Source of the DNA: Pelagicoccus mobilis
Lineage (GTDB): Bacteria > Verrucomicrobiota > Verrucomicrobiia > Opitutales > Opitutaceae
Assembly (NCBI RefSeq): GCF_016595505.1
Contig: NZ_JAENIL010000043.1
Location: forward strand, 1 to 64,000
DNA: 64,000 bases
Reading direction: 5' to 3'
This document shows positions 25,069-34,302 of this stretch, one piece after another. The position numbers were made by a program, and so were the translations under genes. Position 1 is the first letter of the stretch. Every line of letters begins with the position of its first letter. The notes beneath the pieces were generated by a model. It was not told the DNA's origin. It saw nothing but the letters and a program-made list of their open reading frames with translations, and searched no databases.

Positions 25069-26604
25069 CTACTTCGCCGTCTCCACAAAACGCTGTTCGC
25101 GGATAACCGTCACGCGAATCGAGCTGGGAAACTCAAGCTGCGACTCGATCTTGTCCCTGATTTCTCGCGACAAGCTGCGCGCTTGCTCATCGCCCGCGCG
25201 CTTCGGATCCACGATCACACGCACCTCACGGCCCGCCTGAATCGCGTAAGCCGACTTGATTCCGTCAAACGAAAGAGCGACCTCCTCCAGCTCCTTCAAG
25301 CGGTCGACATACGCCGTCAAGGTCTCGGAACGCGCTCCCGGGCGAACCGCCGAAATCGTGTCCGCCAAAATAACCACCCCCGCGTAGAGCGATTCCGGAG
25401 GCACCTCCTCATGGTGGGCCGCCACCGCGTTGACCACCACGTCGCTCTCGCCACGAGCCTTCACGAAGTCAGCGCCCACAGTTGCGTGGCTTCCTTCAAA
25501 GTCGCCGTCGATCGCCTTGCCAATGTCATGCAACAAGCCAGCACGTTTCGCGATGTTCGGATCGAGACCGAGCTCCGACGCGATGATCGATGCCAAAAAA
25601 CCGACCTCCACCGAATGCTCGAGCACGTTCTGCGAATAGGAAGTACGAAACTTCAATTTGCCCAGCACCGTGATGATCTCCGGATGCAACCGCGAAATCT
25701 TCAAGTGAGACACCGCCGCATCCCCCGCGTTCTCCACGATCTGATCCACATCGTTGCGAGCCTCGCCCACAAACTCCTCAATCGTCGCCGGGTGGATTCT
25801 TCCGTCCGCCACCAAACGCTCCAAAGCCGTCTTCGCGATCTCGCGACGCACCGGGTCGAAAGACGAGACCATCACCATATTCGGAGACTCGTCGATCAGC
25901 AGCGAAGTCCCCGTCGCCGTCTCGAAGCACTTAATGTTTCGCCCTTCGCGACCAATGATCCGGCCCTTCATCTCGTCGTTAGGCAGCTGCACGATCGCCG
26001 CCGTGATATCGTTGCTCGGCTTGCTCGCGATCCGCTGCATCGCCGCCAAAATCGTACGTTTCGCCTCCCGGTGAATTTCCGCTTCCGAACGCTCCAACGT
26101 TTCCTTGCGCAGCTTCTTGAGCTCGTCCGCGCAATCGAGGCGTACCTGCTCCCGCAAAGACTCCTTCACCTCCTGCACGTCCATCGAAGCGAGGTTCGCC
26201 ATGGTACGCTGCATGTTCGCCGACATCTGAGACAGGTCCTCCCGCTTCTCCTGAAGCTCCTCCAGCTCCTTCTCGATCTGTTTCTGACGCAGCTGCAGCT
26301 GATGATCCAGCAAGCCGATCGACTCCTCATGGGAGCGGATCTCCTTCAGCTTCATCTCGATCTCCAACTCCGACCGTTGCTCCGCCCTTTCAAAATCGCT
26401 CCGTAATCCCTCGATCTCCCGCTCGACCTTGGCCTTCGCCTCCAGTCTCTCGATCTCCGCCTTGCGACGCGCCAACTCAAGCAAATCGTCCGCTTCCTCC
26501 TTCGCCCGCTGGCGGGAGCGACTCATATTCCAGCGGAGAAAAACGTAGGCGCTGGCAAACCCGACCAACAAGGCCGCTAACGCTATCCATATGCCATTGC
26601 TCAT
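25069..26604 (-). CDS. rny: ribonuclease Y
   Basis: A 511-residue membrane-anchored endoribonuclease that starts mRNA decay. Domains in order: a transmembrane helix (about 5-25, IWIALAALLVGFASAYVFL), a long coiled coil (about 30-185), a KH RNA-binding domain with GRIIGREGRN (214-223), and an HD domain with H359-D360 in AGLLHDIGKAID plus NAVAAHHEEVPPES. Length and order are those of Bacillus RNase Y. It is divergent from the first HDOD gene. Confidence 0.96.
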   Translation of the reverse strand: MSNGIWIALAALLVGFASAYVFLRWNMSRSRQRAKEEADDLLELARRKAEIERLEAKAKVEREIEGLRSDFERAEQRSELEIEMKLKEIRSHEESIGLLDHQLQLRQKQIEKELEELQEKREDLSQMSANMQRTMANLASMDVQEVKESLREQVRLDCADELKKLRKETLERSEAEIHREAKRTILAAMQRIASKPSNDITAAIVQLPNDEMKGRIIGREGRNIKCFETATGTSLLIDESPNMVMVSSFDPVRREIAKTALERLVADGRIHPATIEEFVGEARNDVDQIVENAGDAAVSHLKISRLHPEIITVLGKLKFRTSYSQNVLEHSVEVGFLASIIASELGLDPNIAKRAGLLHDIGKAIDGDFEGSHATVGADFVKARGESDVVVNAVAAHHEEVPPESLYAGVVILADTISAVRPGARSETLTAYVDRLKELEEVALSFDGIKSAYAIQAGREVRVIVDPKRAGDEQARSLSREIRDKIESQLEFPSSIRVTVIREQRFVETAK

Positions 26605-26844
26605 AAGTAAGAAAAAAAATAGAGACGCCCAAGTTGGGGTCTCTCGGTTCTGAGATCAAAATAAAATAACGGGCATGGCAACAACAAGTTACGAACTCTC
26701 CCAAGGCCCTATTAGCGGTTTTACTACAAATCGAATGTAAATCTGCTCAACCCGACCGCCCGATTTCAGCCCAATGGTTGCCACAGCCCCATTTCAGGTT
26801 CCTTTAATCAAGTCGACTCAACGCACCGACTCACACGCTCAGCA

Positions 26845-28419
26845 ATGCCAAACCGACTTGCCCGCAAGACGATCATCGAGATCCAATCCGCTCTCGAAGA
26901 CAAACAAACCGCCGCGATAACCGAAATCATCCAGCTCATCCAGCAGCTGGCCGCTAAAGCGTTCTCAATTTCCATCGGCGAATTGTCGCAGCTCGTCGGG
27001 CGCGACCCCACCATCACCGAAAAGGTGATCAGCTCCGCCAACACGCTCGGCTACAATCCCGGAGGCCTCGCGGTGAGCACCATTTCCGACGCCATCCACA
27101 CCGTCGGCTTCGAAAAGATCCGAAACTTGGCCATCTCCCTTATGCTGGCCGAAAACGCCGCCCAAAACCGAAACACCTACGAGCAACGAAACGCAGCCGC
27201 CCTCAGCGTCTGCAGCGGCATGCTGGCCGAGCGCCTCAAAAACCGCCCCTTGGGCGAAGACGCCGATACCGAGCTCTTTTTCGTCTGCGCCTCCCTGCGC
27301 AACTACGGACGCCTTCTGCTCTCCACCTTCATGGTCGAGCGCTACCGGCTCGCTCGCTCCCACGCCCTCGACATGCCCGAAGACGACGCCTTTCGCGAGA
27401 TCTTCGGCCTCACCACCCTAGAGCTCGGCCAAGAGATCCTCCAGCGCACCAACCTTCCCAAAAATATCATGGCCTCCCTTCGCCCCGTCCGCCGAGAAAA
27501 CCTGATGCGGGCAGCGGTCAGCCAAGACGAAGAAACCCTTATCCTTTCCGACATGGCGGTCGGGCTGTCCACAGTCGTCTTCGACGAATCCATCGGCCCA
27601 GACCGCTTCAACGACTCCATATCCAACGTGCTCTCCCGCTACTCGATCGCCTACCCGGTCAGCATCGAAAGCGTGACCGAAGCGCTCTTGAGCGTCGACG
27701 AAACCATGAGCACCCTCAACCGGACCATAGGGCTCAGCGAACGCCAATCCCCCGCCAGCGTGAAGCTCCAAGCCCGCATCAACGGAGTCGCCCTTCCCCA
27801 GCCGCCCCCTTACGCCCGAATTTCCGCCCGCCTCAAACAAAAGACGGTCGACGAAATGGATCCGGACGAACGCAAGACCTACTCCGACGCCACCTTCGCC
27901 CCCGCCGTAGAATCCATCGACTCCTGCCTCGTCCCAGGCAGCAAAGTCGCCCTCGAAAACGTTTTCAAAACCGTCTCCAGCTCCTTCAAGCAGGCAGCCC
28001 ACCTGGAAAATTGCCTCATCTTCGTACGCGAGGAGTTCGATCCCGATTGCCTTTCAGCCCGCTATGGAGTCGGCGACCTCTTCTCAAAAGTGAAGAACCG
28101 CCCCATCGTCAGCCCGAGCAAAAGGGATATATTCTCCATCTGCCTCGCCCGCAAAGAAGATATCCTCATCGAAGACACAAACGCAGGCAAGATCCGCTCC
28201 GTCGTCCCCGACTGGATCCACTCCGCAGGCGATACCAGCTCCTTCATCATCCTCCCGGTAAACCACGAAAAGACGCTGAAAGCCCTCATCGTCGGAACCG
28301 TCTCGCACGAAAAGAAGATCGACCTCAGCCCCTTCGATCTCCGACACCTCCGCTCCATCCGAGGCAAGATCTCCAAACTCTACGAGATGATCTCTACCCA
28401 AGCCGTCACCACCGTCTGA
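26845..28419 (+). CDS. HDOD-domain protein with C-terminal sensor-like region
   Basis: A 524-residue protein. Residues about 20-220 are an HDOD domain, the non-catalytic relative of HD phosphohydrolases (LVGRDPTITEKVISSANTLG, AIHTVGFEKIRNLAISLMLA, CASLRNYGRLLLSTFM). Residues about 350-515 resemble a GAF-type fold (FVREEFDPDCLSARYGVGDL, TSSFIILPVNHEKTLKALIV). HDOD proteins act in bacterial signalling, often with c-di-GMP or motility systems; no partner can be named. A second HDOD gene follows 176 bases later. Confidence 0.82.
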   Translation: MPNRLARKTIIEIQSALEDKQTAAITEIIQLIQQLAAKAFSISIGELSQLVGRDPTITEKVISSANTLGYNPGGLAVSTISDAIHTVGFEKIRNLAISLMLAENAAQNRNTYEQRNAAALSVCSGMLAERLKNRPLGEDADTELFFVCASLRNYGRLLLSTFMVERYRLARSHALDMPEDDAFREIFGLTTLELGQEILQRTNLPKNIMASLRPVRRENLMRAAVSQDEETLILSDMAVGLSTVVFDESIGPDRFNDSISNVLSRYSIAYPVSIESVTEALLSVDETMSTLNRTIGLSERQSPASVKLQARINGVALPQPPPYARISARLKQKTVDEMDPDERKTYSDATFAPAVESIDSCLVPGSKVALENVFKTVSSSFKQAAHLENCLIFVREEFDPDCLSARYGVGDLFSKVKNRPIVSPSKRDIFSICLARKEDILIEDTNAGKIRSVVPDWIHSAGDTSSFIILPVNHEKTLKALIVGTVSHEKKIDLSPFDLRHLRSIRGKISKLYEMISTQAVTTV

Positions 28420-28595
28420 CCGCGCCACCCGAAGGCAGCCTAGCCTCGCTGAGCGCCGCCACCTCTGCCAGCATAGAGGAATTCCGCCATCATCCCCCCA
28501 TGGTTTCCCAGCAGTATACGTAGCCGGCTGAGCTTGATTACCAAATCTCCCCCAAGCTCCTAAACGTTAGGCGCATCGAGGCGAAAAACTGGGGC

Positions 28596-29423
28596 ATGGA
28601 CCCAGTCAATCCTACACTCGACGATCTCCAGCAACGGTTCGAAACCCTATCCCCCGCCTCCCGCATCGGCAAGAGCCTCCGCTCCCTCGTAGCAGAAGGA
28701 AACGTGAACCCGGACGAGATCCTCCCCCTCATCCGACTCGAGCCCCTACTGGCGACCCGAATTTTACGCGAAGCCAATCTCTTGGCGGACAGGCGGCCAG
28801 ATGGCTATCTCAGCATTGAAGAAGCAGTTACAGCAATCGGCTTCCAACGCATGTACGATCTCATCGGCCTCTACTCATACGCCGGCGGCAGCCAAGACCT
28901 CGCCTACTCGTCCGACCACTGGAAACGCGCCATCACCTGTGCCGTCTGCATGGAAAACTTGGCCGAGAAACACAAACTCGACAAACACCGAGCCTACACC
29001 ATCGGCCTCATCCACTCGCTCGCAGAAGCCGTTATCGCAACCGAATCACAGGATAGCGAAGAAGCCGACGAGCTCGCCCACATCAACAATCGCCTCAAGA
29101 AATACAATCACTCAGGCCTTTGCTACAATCTACTCAACGAGTGGGGTCTCCCCTCTGCTCTCATCGACCCCATCCGCTTCCAGTACTCGCCGCTCGATTG
29201 CCAAACCACCGGCAAAATGGCCTGCTTGCTCAATCTCGCAAAGTGGATCACCGGAGTCGTACGAGAAGTGGACGAACTTCCCGATCAAGCCCTGGGCCCA
29301 GACGTGCTCGTCCTCAATCTACTCGGAGAAGGTGAACAAACCCTCTGGAACCTTGTCACCGACGTAAGCGACAGCCTCCACCGAGCCGACTCGGTCCTGC
29401 AAGGCAACTACAGCTCCTGCTAG
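28596..29423 (+). CDS. HDOD-domain protein
   Basis: A 275-residue, single-domain HDOD protein: EILPLIRLEPLLATRILREA, SIEEAVTAIGFQRMYDLIGL and YTIGLIHSLAEAVIATES. Its middle keeps the His of the HD fold (LIHSLAE) but not the paired Asp, as in other HDOD proteins. Probably a signalling adaptor. Its partner gene upstream has a longer C-terminal region. The ATG at 28596 keeps the whole domain. Confidence 0.82.
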   Translation: MDPVNPTLDDLQQRFETLSPASRIGKSLRSLVAEGNVNPDEILPLIRLEPLLATRILREANLLADRRPDGYLSIEEAVTAIGFQRMYDLIGLYSYAGGSQDLAYSSDHWKRAITCAVCMENLAEKHKLDKHRAYTIGLIHSLAEAVIATESQDSEEADELAHINNRLKKYNHSGLCYNLLNEWGLPSALIDPIRFQYSPLDCQTTGKMACLLNLAKWITGVVREVDELPDQALGPDVLVLNLLGEGEQTLWNLVTDVSDSLHRADSVLQGNYSSC

Positions 29424-29493
29424 CTCTGAAGGGCGGCGGGCTGAGCCGCCAAAAACATGACTTTCCCGGCCGCAAGGTCGGGCCCAAACAACA

Positions 29494-29958
29494 TCACTTT
29501 GACGGAGTTTCAGCCGGTTTCGACTGCGCCTGAAGCTCCGTCATTGTATTTGGAAGCTCCACATCGATCGGCTCGATCGGATGCTCCTGCTCCTTGGCGA
29601 AGCCCAAATCCGGTCCCTCGATCTCCGGCTTCTTCCGCCAGTCGAAGCCTTCCGCCTCCAGCTTTCGACGGTAATCCTCCCGAATCACCGCATCCGGATT
29701 CGGCGGCGGCCCCTTCTTCTCGACCACCTTCTCTTCCTTCAGATTCAGCTCCATCGGAGCGCTCATCATGTCCCCATCCTCCAGAAACTGCTCCATGATC
29801 AACTTCAGATAAGGAGCCGACATGATCACAAAAACGCTCAAAATGACCGCAGGCAGCATCATCATAAGCATGCGGCGCGAAAGCGGCTTCTCCATCTTAC
29901 TCTTCCACTGCCGCTTTTTCTCAAGGAAGTTCGGCTCTCTATTTCTTTGATTCAACAT
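29494..29958 (-). CDS. membrane-anchored protein of unknown function
   Basis: A 154-residue protein with a basic N-terminus (KKRQWKSKMEKPLSRRM), one transmembrane helix (MLMMMLPAVILSVFVIMSA) and a charged periplasmic part rich in Glu, Pro and Lys (KVVEKKGPPPNPDAV). The ATG at 29958 is chosen; the upstream reading to 30111 has no protein-like features. No family recognised. Confidence 0.55.
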   Translation of the reverse strand: MLNQRNREPNFLEKKRQWKSKMEKPLSRRMLMMMLPAVILSVFVIMSAPYLKLIMEQFLEDGDMMSAPMELNLKEEKVVEKKGPPPNPDAVIREDYRRKLEAEGFDWRKKPEIEGPDLGFAKEQEHPIEPIDVELPNTMTELQAQSKPAETPSK

Positions 29959-30191
29959 TCTCAGATCCCTCGCTGCTAATAGAAGACTGTCCAATAAGGA
30001 CTCCCCGCCACATGTCGAGTTCCTCTCCAACATACCATCCCCGTCAAAGCCACCCCGAACGCGATCGGGAACGAATCCACACACATCGTTCATGGTTAAA
30101 CCCGCCAACAAGAAAGTGATTGCCTTCGAACGCCTCTCCTCTAGCCAATTCGAGCGGCTACCGAGGCCCTAAACCACCCTTCTCCCACATT

Positions 30192-30773
30192 ATGGGCAAA
30201 GATTCCAAAAAGAAGAAATCCTCCAAAAAGAAGAAGGCCCCCGTCTACCTCGGGCTCGACAAAAACGGCGAACCGCCTGAATTCCCCTACGTCAGGGCCT
30301 CTTCCTCAAGCATCCACAACCGCGGACTCTTCGCAGCGACCGACATCCCTGAAGACGATTACGTCATCCAATACCTCGGAGAAATCATCAAAAAGAAGGA
30401 GTCCACCCAACGCGCCAACGCCCAGCACGACCTCTCCCAAACCGAGGACGTCGGCTCCGTCTACATCTTCGAACTCGATGACAAGACCGATATCGACGGC
30501 AACTTCGACTGGAACATCGCCCGACTCGCCAACCATTCCTGCTCGCCCAACTGCGAAGCCCAAAACGTCGAGGGCGAGATATGGCTCGTTTCCTTGCGCG
30601 AGATCGAAGAAGGCGAAGAGATCACTTTCGACTACGGATACGCATTGGAACATTGGGAGGATCACCCTTGTCTCTGCGGCTCTGACAATTGCGTCGGACA
30701 CATCGTCCGCAAAGAAGACTGGAACAAGCTCGAGAAACTTAAAAAACGCCGCAAAAAGAAGAAGGTCAGCTAA
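30192..30773 (+). CDS. SET-domain protein lysine methyltransferase
   Basis: A 193-residue protein that is almost only a SET domain: SIHNRGLFAATDIPEDDYV, NIARLANHSCSPNCEAQNV (cofactor and pseudoknot motif) and GEEITFDYGYALEH. A post-SET-like cysteine cluster, CLCGSDNCVGHI, follows. Both ends are Lys-rich (KKKKSSKKKKAP and KLKKRRKKKKVS), suggesting binding to nucleic acid or an acidic partner. SET enzymes use S-adenosylmethionine to methylate lysine. The substrate is unknown. The ATG at 30192 gives the natural N-terminus. It lies 10 bases before the LysM amidase gene. Confidence 0.87.
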   Translation: MGKDSKKKKSSKKKKAPVYLGLDKNGEPPEFPYVRASSSSIHNRGLFAATDIPEDDYVIQYLGEIIKKKESTQRANAQHDLSQTEDVGSVYIFELDDKTDIDGNFDWNIARLANHSCSPNCEAQNVEGEIWLVSLREIEEGEEITFDYGYALEHWEDHPCLCGSDNCVGHIVRKEDWNKLEKLKKRRKKKKVS

Positions 30774-30783
30774 GCCACCCAAT

Positions 30784-32025
30784 ATGTATAAGCTTTTCGC
30801 ATACGTCAGCCTAGCCCTCGCCACGCTCGCCTCGAGCGCCGGAGCGACGGTGGAGCATCGCGTACGCAAAGGCGAAACCTTGGCCGAAATCGCCAAGGCC
30901 TACAAGGTCAGCCTAGACGCCATCAAAAGCGCCAACAAAATCACCAACCCCAACCGCATCTCCGTCGGGCAAAAGCTGACCATTCCAGGCGTCAGCGCCG
31001 CAACCGGAGCCAAGCATACCGTTCGCAAAGGCGAAACCCTCGACGCCATCGCCAAACGCTACAAAGTCAGCATCCAGGCGATCAAAACCGCCAACCGGAT
31101 TACCAACGCCAACCGGATCGCCGTCGGCCAAAAACTCATCATTCCGGGCCTCAAAAGCGCCCAAAGCGCCTCCAGCTCGACCACAGCCCGCAGCGGCACC
31201 ACCCACACCGTCAAACGCAGCGAAACGCTCACCGAAATCGCAGACGCCTACAAGGTCAGCCTCGACGCCATCAAAAGCGCCAACAACCTCACCAACCCGA
31301 ACCAAATCTCCGTCGGCCAAAAGCTGGTCATCCCCGCCGCCGGCCCCAGCTACATCGACTACAGCATCCGCCCGGGAGACATCCTCTCGGAAATCGCTCG
31401 CGACCACGGCGTCTCCCTCAACACCCTCACCAGCCTCAACTCCATCCGCGACCCAGGCCGCATCAGCATCGGACAAATCATTCGCATCCCTTCGAGCTCG
31501 GCCTCGGCCGCCATCGTCAACCGGTCGCGCCACCCGCAGCTTCCCTCCTCCTTCAAGAAAACGCTCGACCGCATTTCCGTTCGCAGAAACCAGTGGCGAC
31601 ACATCGTCATCCACCACAGCGCCACACGCTCCGGCTCAGCCCGCGGCATGGACCGCTACCACCGCACCGAGCGACACATGGAAAACGGCCTAGCCTACCA
31701 CTTCGTCATCGGCAACGGCCGCGGCATGAAGGACGGTGAAATCGCCATCGGCGACCGATGGAAGAAGCAAATCCAAGGCGGCCACGTCTCCTCATACACG
31801 CTCAACCAAATCAGCATCGGCATCTGCCTCGTGGGCGACTTCTCAAAATACAAGCCCACCGCGAAACAACTCAGCTCCCTCGAAGCGCTCGTCCGCGACC
31901 TGATGAAGACCACCACCGTGCCAGTGGATCGCGTCACCACCCACACGCTCATTCACCCCAAGCACACGCTTTGTCCGGGCAAATACTTCCCGACCGAATC
32001 CTTCAAAGCGAAGCTCAGAAAGTAG
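30784..32025 (+). CDS. N-acetylmuramoyl-L-alanine amidase with four LysM repeats
   Basis: A 413-residue exported cell-wall enzyme. The signal peptide is residues 1-22. Four LysM domains at about 24-68, 78-122, 141-184 and 192-236 bind peptidoglycan. The amidase_2/PGRP domain spans about 265-410: WRHIVIHHSATRSG with His 277-278, and THTLIHPKHTLCPGK with zinc-ligand candidates His and Cys397. It cuts the bond between muramic acid and L-alanine. The ATG at 30784 starts a clean signal peptide; the longer reading from 30478 overlaps the SET gene and is not real. Confidence 0.92.
   Translation: MYKLFAYVSLALATLASSAGATVEHRVRKGETLAEIAKAYKVSLDAIKSANKITNPNRISVGQKLTIPGVSAATGAKHTVRKGETLDAIAKRYKVSIQAIKTANRITNANRIAVGQKLIIPGLKSAQSASSSTTARSGTTHTVKRSETLTEIADAYKVSLDAIKSANNLTNPNQISVGQKLVIPAAGPSYIDYSIRPGDILSEIARDHGVSLNTLTSLNSIRDPGRISIGQIIRIPSSSASAAIVNRSRHPQLPSSFKKTLDRISVRRNQWRHIVIHHSATRSGSARGMDRYHRTERHMENGLAYHFVIGNGRGMKDGEIAIGDRWKKQIQGGHVSSYTLNQISIGICLVGDFSKYKPTAKQLSSLEALVRDLMKTTTVPVDRVTTHTLIHPKHTLCPGKYFPTESFKAKLRK
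30901..31334 (+). repeat. DNA-level duplication within the LysM coding region
   Basis: Segments 30901-30986 and 31249-31334 (LysM 1 and 3) are nearly identical at base level, for example GACGCCATCAAAAGCGCCAA in both. The second and fourth LysM are more diverged. This points to recent duplication or gene conversion between LysM units. Confidence 0.7.
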
Positions 32026-32055
32026 CCTCCTCGCTTCGAGCAAACTGGCGCCCCC

Positions 32056-32526
32056 TCAACGAAAAGTTCGCTTCACGAACATCGGATCGTACTCGGCCTT
32101 GTAGCCAAGACTGTAGTAGTCGCCAAACTTCCAGCCCAAAAACTCGGGCTCGTTCTCGACTTCCTCGCCGATCTTCATGTACCGCCAAGCCATCGGATCG
32201 ACCAACCCGTAGCGGATATGCACCGCCCAGCGGATCTTGGCCTTTTCGTGCCCCTTGGCATCGAGCCAGCCCTGGACTTCGAACCGGTCATTGCCCAATT
32301 CCTTTATCCGAGCGTCGAAATTGCCCCAAACCCCATTCGAGTTGAAACGGACCGGATTAAAGTTCCCCTCGTCCTCTACTTCGAGATTGAAGGTCTTCAC
32401 CACGTAGTCACGCGCCAAGCCATAGACTTCCTTCCGGTGGACGGAAATCTCCAGCTCGTTCGGCTCGTACTCTCGAGCCACGCAAACGCAGGCAAAGGCC
32501 AACGTCGCTATGAAAAGACGCTTCAT
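32056..32526 (-). CDS. small secreted protein of unknown function
   Basis: A 156-residue protein with a signal peptide (MKRLFIATLAFACVCVA). The mature part is beta-rich with many aromatic and acidic residues (NPVRFNSNGVWGNFDARIK, GNDRFEVQGWLDAKGHEKAK). No family recognised. It is convergent with the amidase gene, 30 bases away. Confidence 0.6.
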   Translation of the reverse strand: MKRLFIATLAFACVCVAREYEPNELEISVHRKEVYGLARDYVVKTFNLEVEDEGNFNPVRFNSNGVWGNFDARIKELGNDRFEVQGWLDAKGHEKAKIRWAVHIRYGLVDPMAWRYMKIGEEVENEPEFLGWKFGDYYSLGYKAEYDPMFVKRTFR

Positions 32527-32675
32527 CCCTTTGCTAATCGTCTATACCGCCCGCTTTTTTAGCAATTGGGCCGAGATTCCCTCTACCAATGATCAGAATT
32601 CAATTGAGCGCTACGCTCTATGAGCACGAATTATTTTCTGGAAAACCCTGTGCCTACCAATAGCTTAGCGAACCA

Positions 32676-33605
32676 ATGATTACCCCTCTGGAGAAGACGC
32701 TCCTTTCCGTGATGATTCTCGTCATCATGTTCGGCCTCGGCTGCTCCCTGTCGGGAAAAGACTTCAAGGAATCCCTCAAGACCCCCAAGGCGGTCATCGT
32801 CGGCTTCCTGTCGCAGTACATCATCATGCCCGTCCTAGCTTACGGGATGGCTGTCTTCTTCAATTTAGACCGTTTCGTGGCGATCGGCATCATCATCGTC
32901 GCCTGCTGCCCTTCAGGCACGACCTCCTCCCTCTTCAACTACTTCGCCAAAGGGAATCTCGCCCTGTCCATCTCGCTCAGCTCCATCACCACGGCTGCCG
33001 CATTGATCACCATGCCCTTCCTGCTGGCCTTCTACACAGGCCCTTTCCAGACCGCAGACATCAAGGTCGAAACCGCAGAGGTCATCAAATCCCTCATCGC
33101 CTGCCTCGTGCCAGTCGCAGGCGGCGTCTTCCTGCGCTCCCGCAGCGAACGCTGGGCTAAGAACATGGAAGAAACCGGAGCCGCCCTCGGCATCATCGTC
33201 ATCCTCTTCCTCATCGTCAGCTGGCTTCCCAGAAATTTCGAACAGCTTCTCAATGCCGACATCGCCATCCTCTTCACAAGCATCGGACTCGGGCTCGGAG
33301 GCTTTCTCTTCGGCTATTGGGTCAGCCGCGGACTGGGCATGAACCGTCGCTCCTCCCGGACCGTCTCCCTCGAGACCGGCATCCAAAACGGCCCGCTCGC
33401 CTTCGCCATCATTCTCTTCACCTTCAAAGACGACGCCATTGCCGCCGCCATCCTTTGGCCTGCCCTGCTCTACTCTTTTTTCATCGTAAACACCTCGACA
33501 ATCGTCACTTACTTCATGCGTCGAATCGCTCGCAAGGAGTGGTTCCACTTCGAGAACGACGAGGTTAAAAACGACCTTTTCTCCCAAGGCTGGCTCAAAC
33601 CCTAG
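32676..33605 (+). CDS. bile acid:sodium symporter (BASS) family transporter
   Basis: A 309-residue, about nine- or ten-helix membrane protein. FGLGCSLSGKDFKESLKTPK, GIIIVACCPSGTTSSLFNYF and VSLETGIQNGPLAFAIILFT are typical of the BASS/SBF family. Members bring in organic anions such as pyruvate, pantoate or bile acids with Na+; the substrate cannot be told. It precedes a DoxX-type gene by 106 bases. Confidence 0.87.
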   Translation: MITPLEKTLLSVMILVIMFGLGCSLSGKDFKESLKTPKAVIVGFLSQYIIMPVLAYGMAVFFNLDRFVAIGIIIVACCPSGTTSSLFNYFAKGNLALSISLSSITTAAALITMPFLLAFYTGPFQTADIKVETAEVIKSLIACLVPVAGGVFLRSRSERWAKNMEETGAALGIIVILFLIVSWLPRNFEQLLNADIAILFTSIGLGLGGFLFGYWVSRGLGMNRRSSRTVSLETGIQNGPLAFAIILFTFKDDAIAAAILWPALLYSFFIVNTSTIVTYFMRRIARKEWFHFENDEVKNDLFSQGWLKP

Positions 33606-33711
33606 CCAACCTCCTCACCCTTACCCCACAAACCAGCCCCAAAAATCGATCGAGCGGAGCCTCTCTCCTCCCGATCCTCTCCTTAGCAACCTCAACCCCA
33701 CAAACATCCCC

Positions 33712-34167
33712 ATGCCACGAAAGACCACGCAACGCAACGGGTCTCCCCTCTACTGGTCAGCCGAAAGCTGGGCCTTCATCTCGCTCCGACTCTTCCTTAG
33801 CCTAAAGTTCCTGCTCGCTGGATTAGGCAAATTCAAGAACGCGGAAGGCTACTCCTTCGACGCCTACTACAGCGGCGTCGTCACTTGGATCGTAAGCGAA
33901 TTCGAAAAGACCAACCTTCCCGGATTCCTCGTTTCCCTCTACGCCTACTGCATCGGCTACGTGGAAATAATCCTCGCCCTCCTGCTCCTCGTAGGCGTGA
34001 AGACCAAATGGGCTCTCGCCCTGATCTCCCTCACCTACGTCTCCCTCGCCTTCGGACAAATGGTGCTCGGCAACCACGACAAAGTCACAGAAATCGGCAC
34101 CTACTTGCTATTTACCACCGCCGCACTATACTTTGTGAGACACAACAAATTTGAAGCTTTGCGTTAA
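33712..34167 (+). CDS. DoxX family membrane protein
   Basis: A 151-residue protein with four helices. LRLFLSLKFLLAGLGKFKNA and GYVEIILALLLLVGVKTKWA match the DoxX family. Function is unsettled; some relatives are quinone-linked oxidase subunits or stress-related membrane proteins. It is followed by a clear terminator. Confidence 0.8.
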   Translation: MPRKTTQRNGSPLYWSAESWAFISLRLFLSLKFLLAGLGKFKNAEGYSFDAYYSGVVTWIVSEFEKTNLPGFLVSLYAYCIGYVEIILALLLLVGVKTKWALALISLTYVSLAFGQMVLGNHDKVTEIGTYLLFTTAALYFVRHNKFEALR

Positions 34168-34198
34168 GACGCATACTACAAACCTACCCCTATACTGG

Positions 34199-34230
34199 CG
34201 CCCTAACCGCAAGGTTAGGGCGTTCTCTTT
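34199..34230 (+). terminator. intrinsic terminator after the DoxX gene
   Basis: CGCCCTAACC and GGTTAGGGCG form a perfect 10-bp stem with a GCAA loop (34199-34222), followed by TTCTCTTTTT. It lies 31 bases after the stop codon. Confidence 0.88.
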
Positions 34231-34302
34231 TTCCAAAACTCCTTTGCGAACCAAAAGGTTTAGTTGCATTATTTTGCATCTTAGCAACGTTAGAAAAGTA
34301 CT

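Noticed and set aside
25183-26406. 407-residue Arg/His/Leu-rich ORF on plus opposite rny
   Set aside because: Shadow of the RNase Y coiled-coil and HD codons; composition is not that of a real protein.
29431-29450. GC hairpin after the second HDOD gene as an intrinsic terminator
   Set aside because: The GGCGGC/GCCGCC stem is followed by A rather than T on plus and has no T-run after it on minus.
30478-30783. N-terminal extension of the LysM amidase
   Set aside because: It overlaps the SET gene in another frame and would hide the obvious signal peptide that starts at 30784.
30850-31500. Repeated units as a CRISPR or satellite array
   Set aside because: The repeats are in frame and encode LysM domains; unit lengths differ and there are no spacers.
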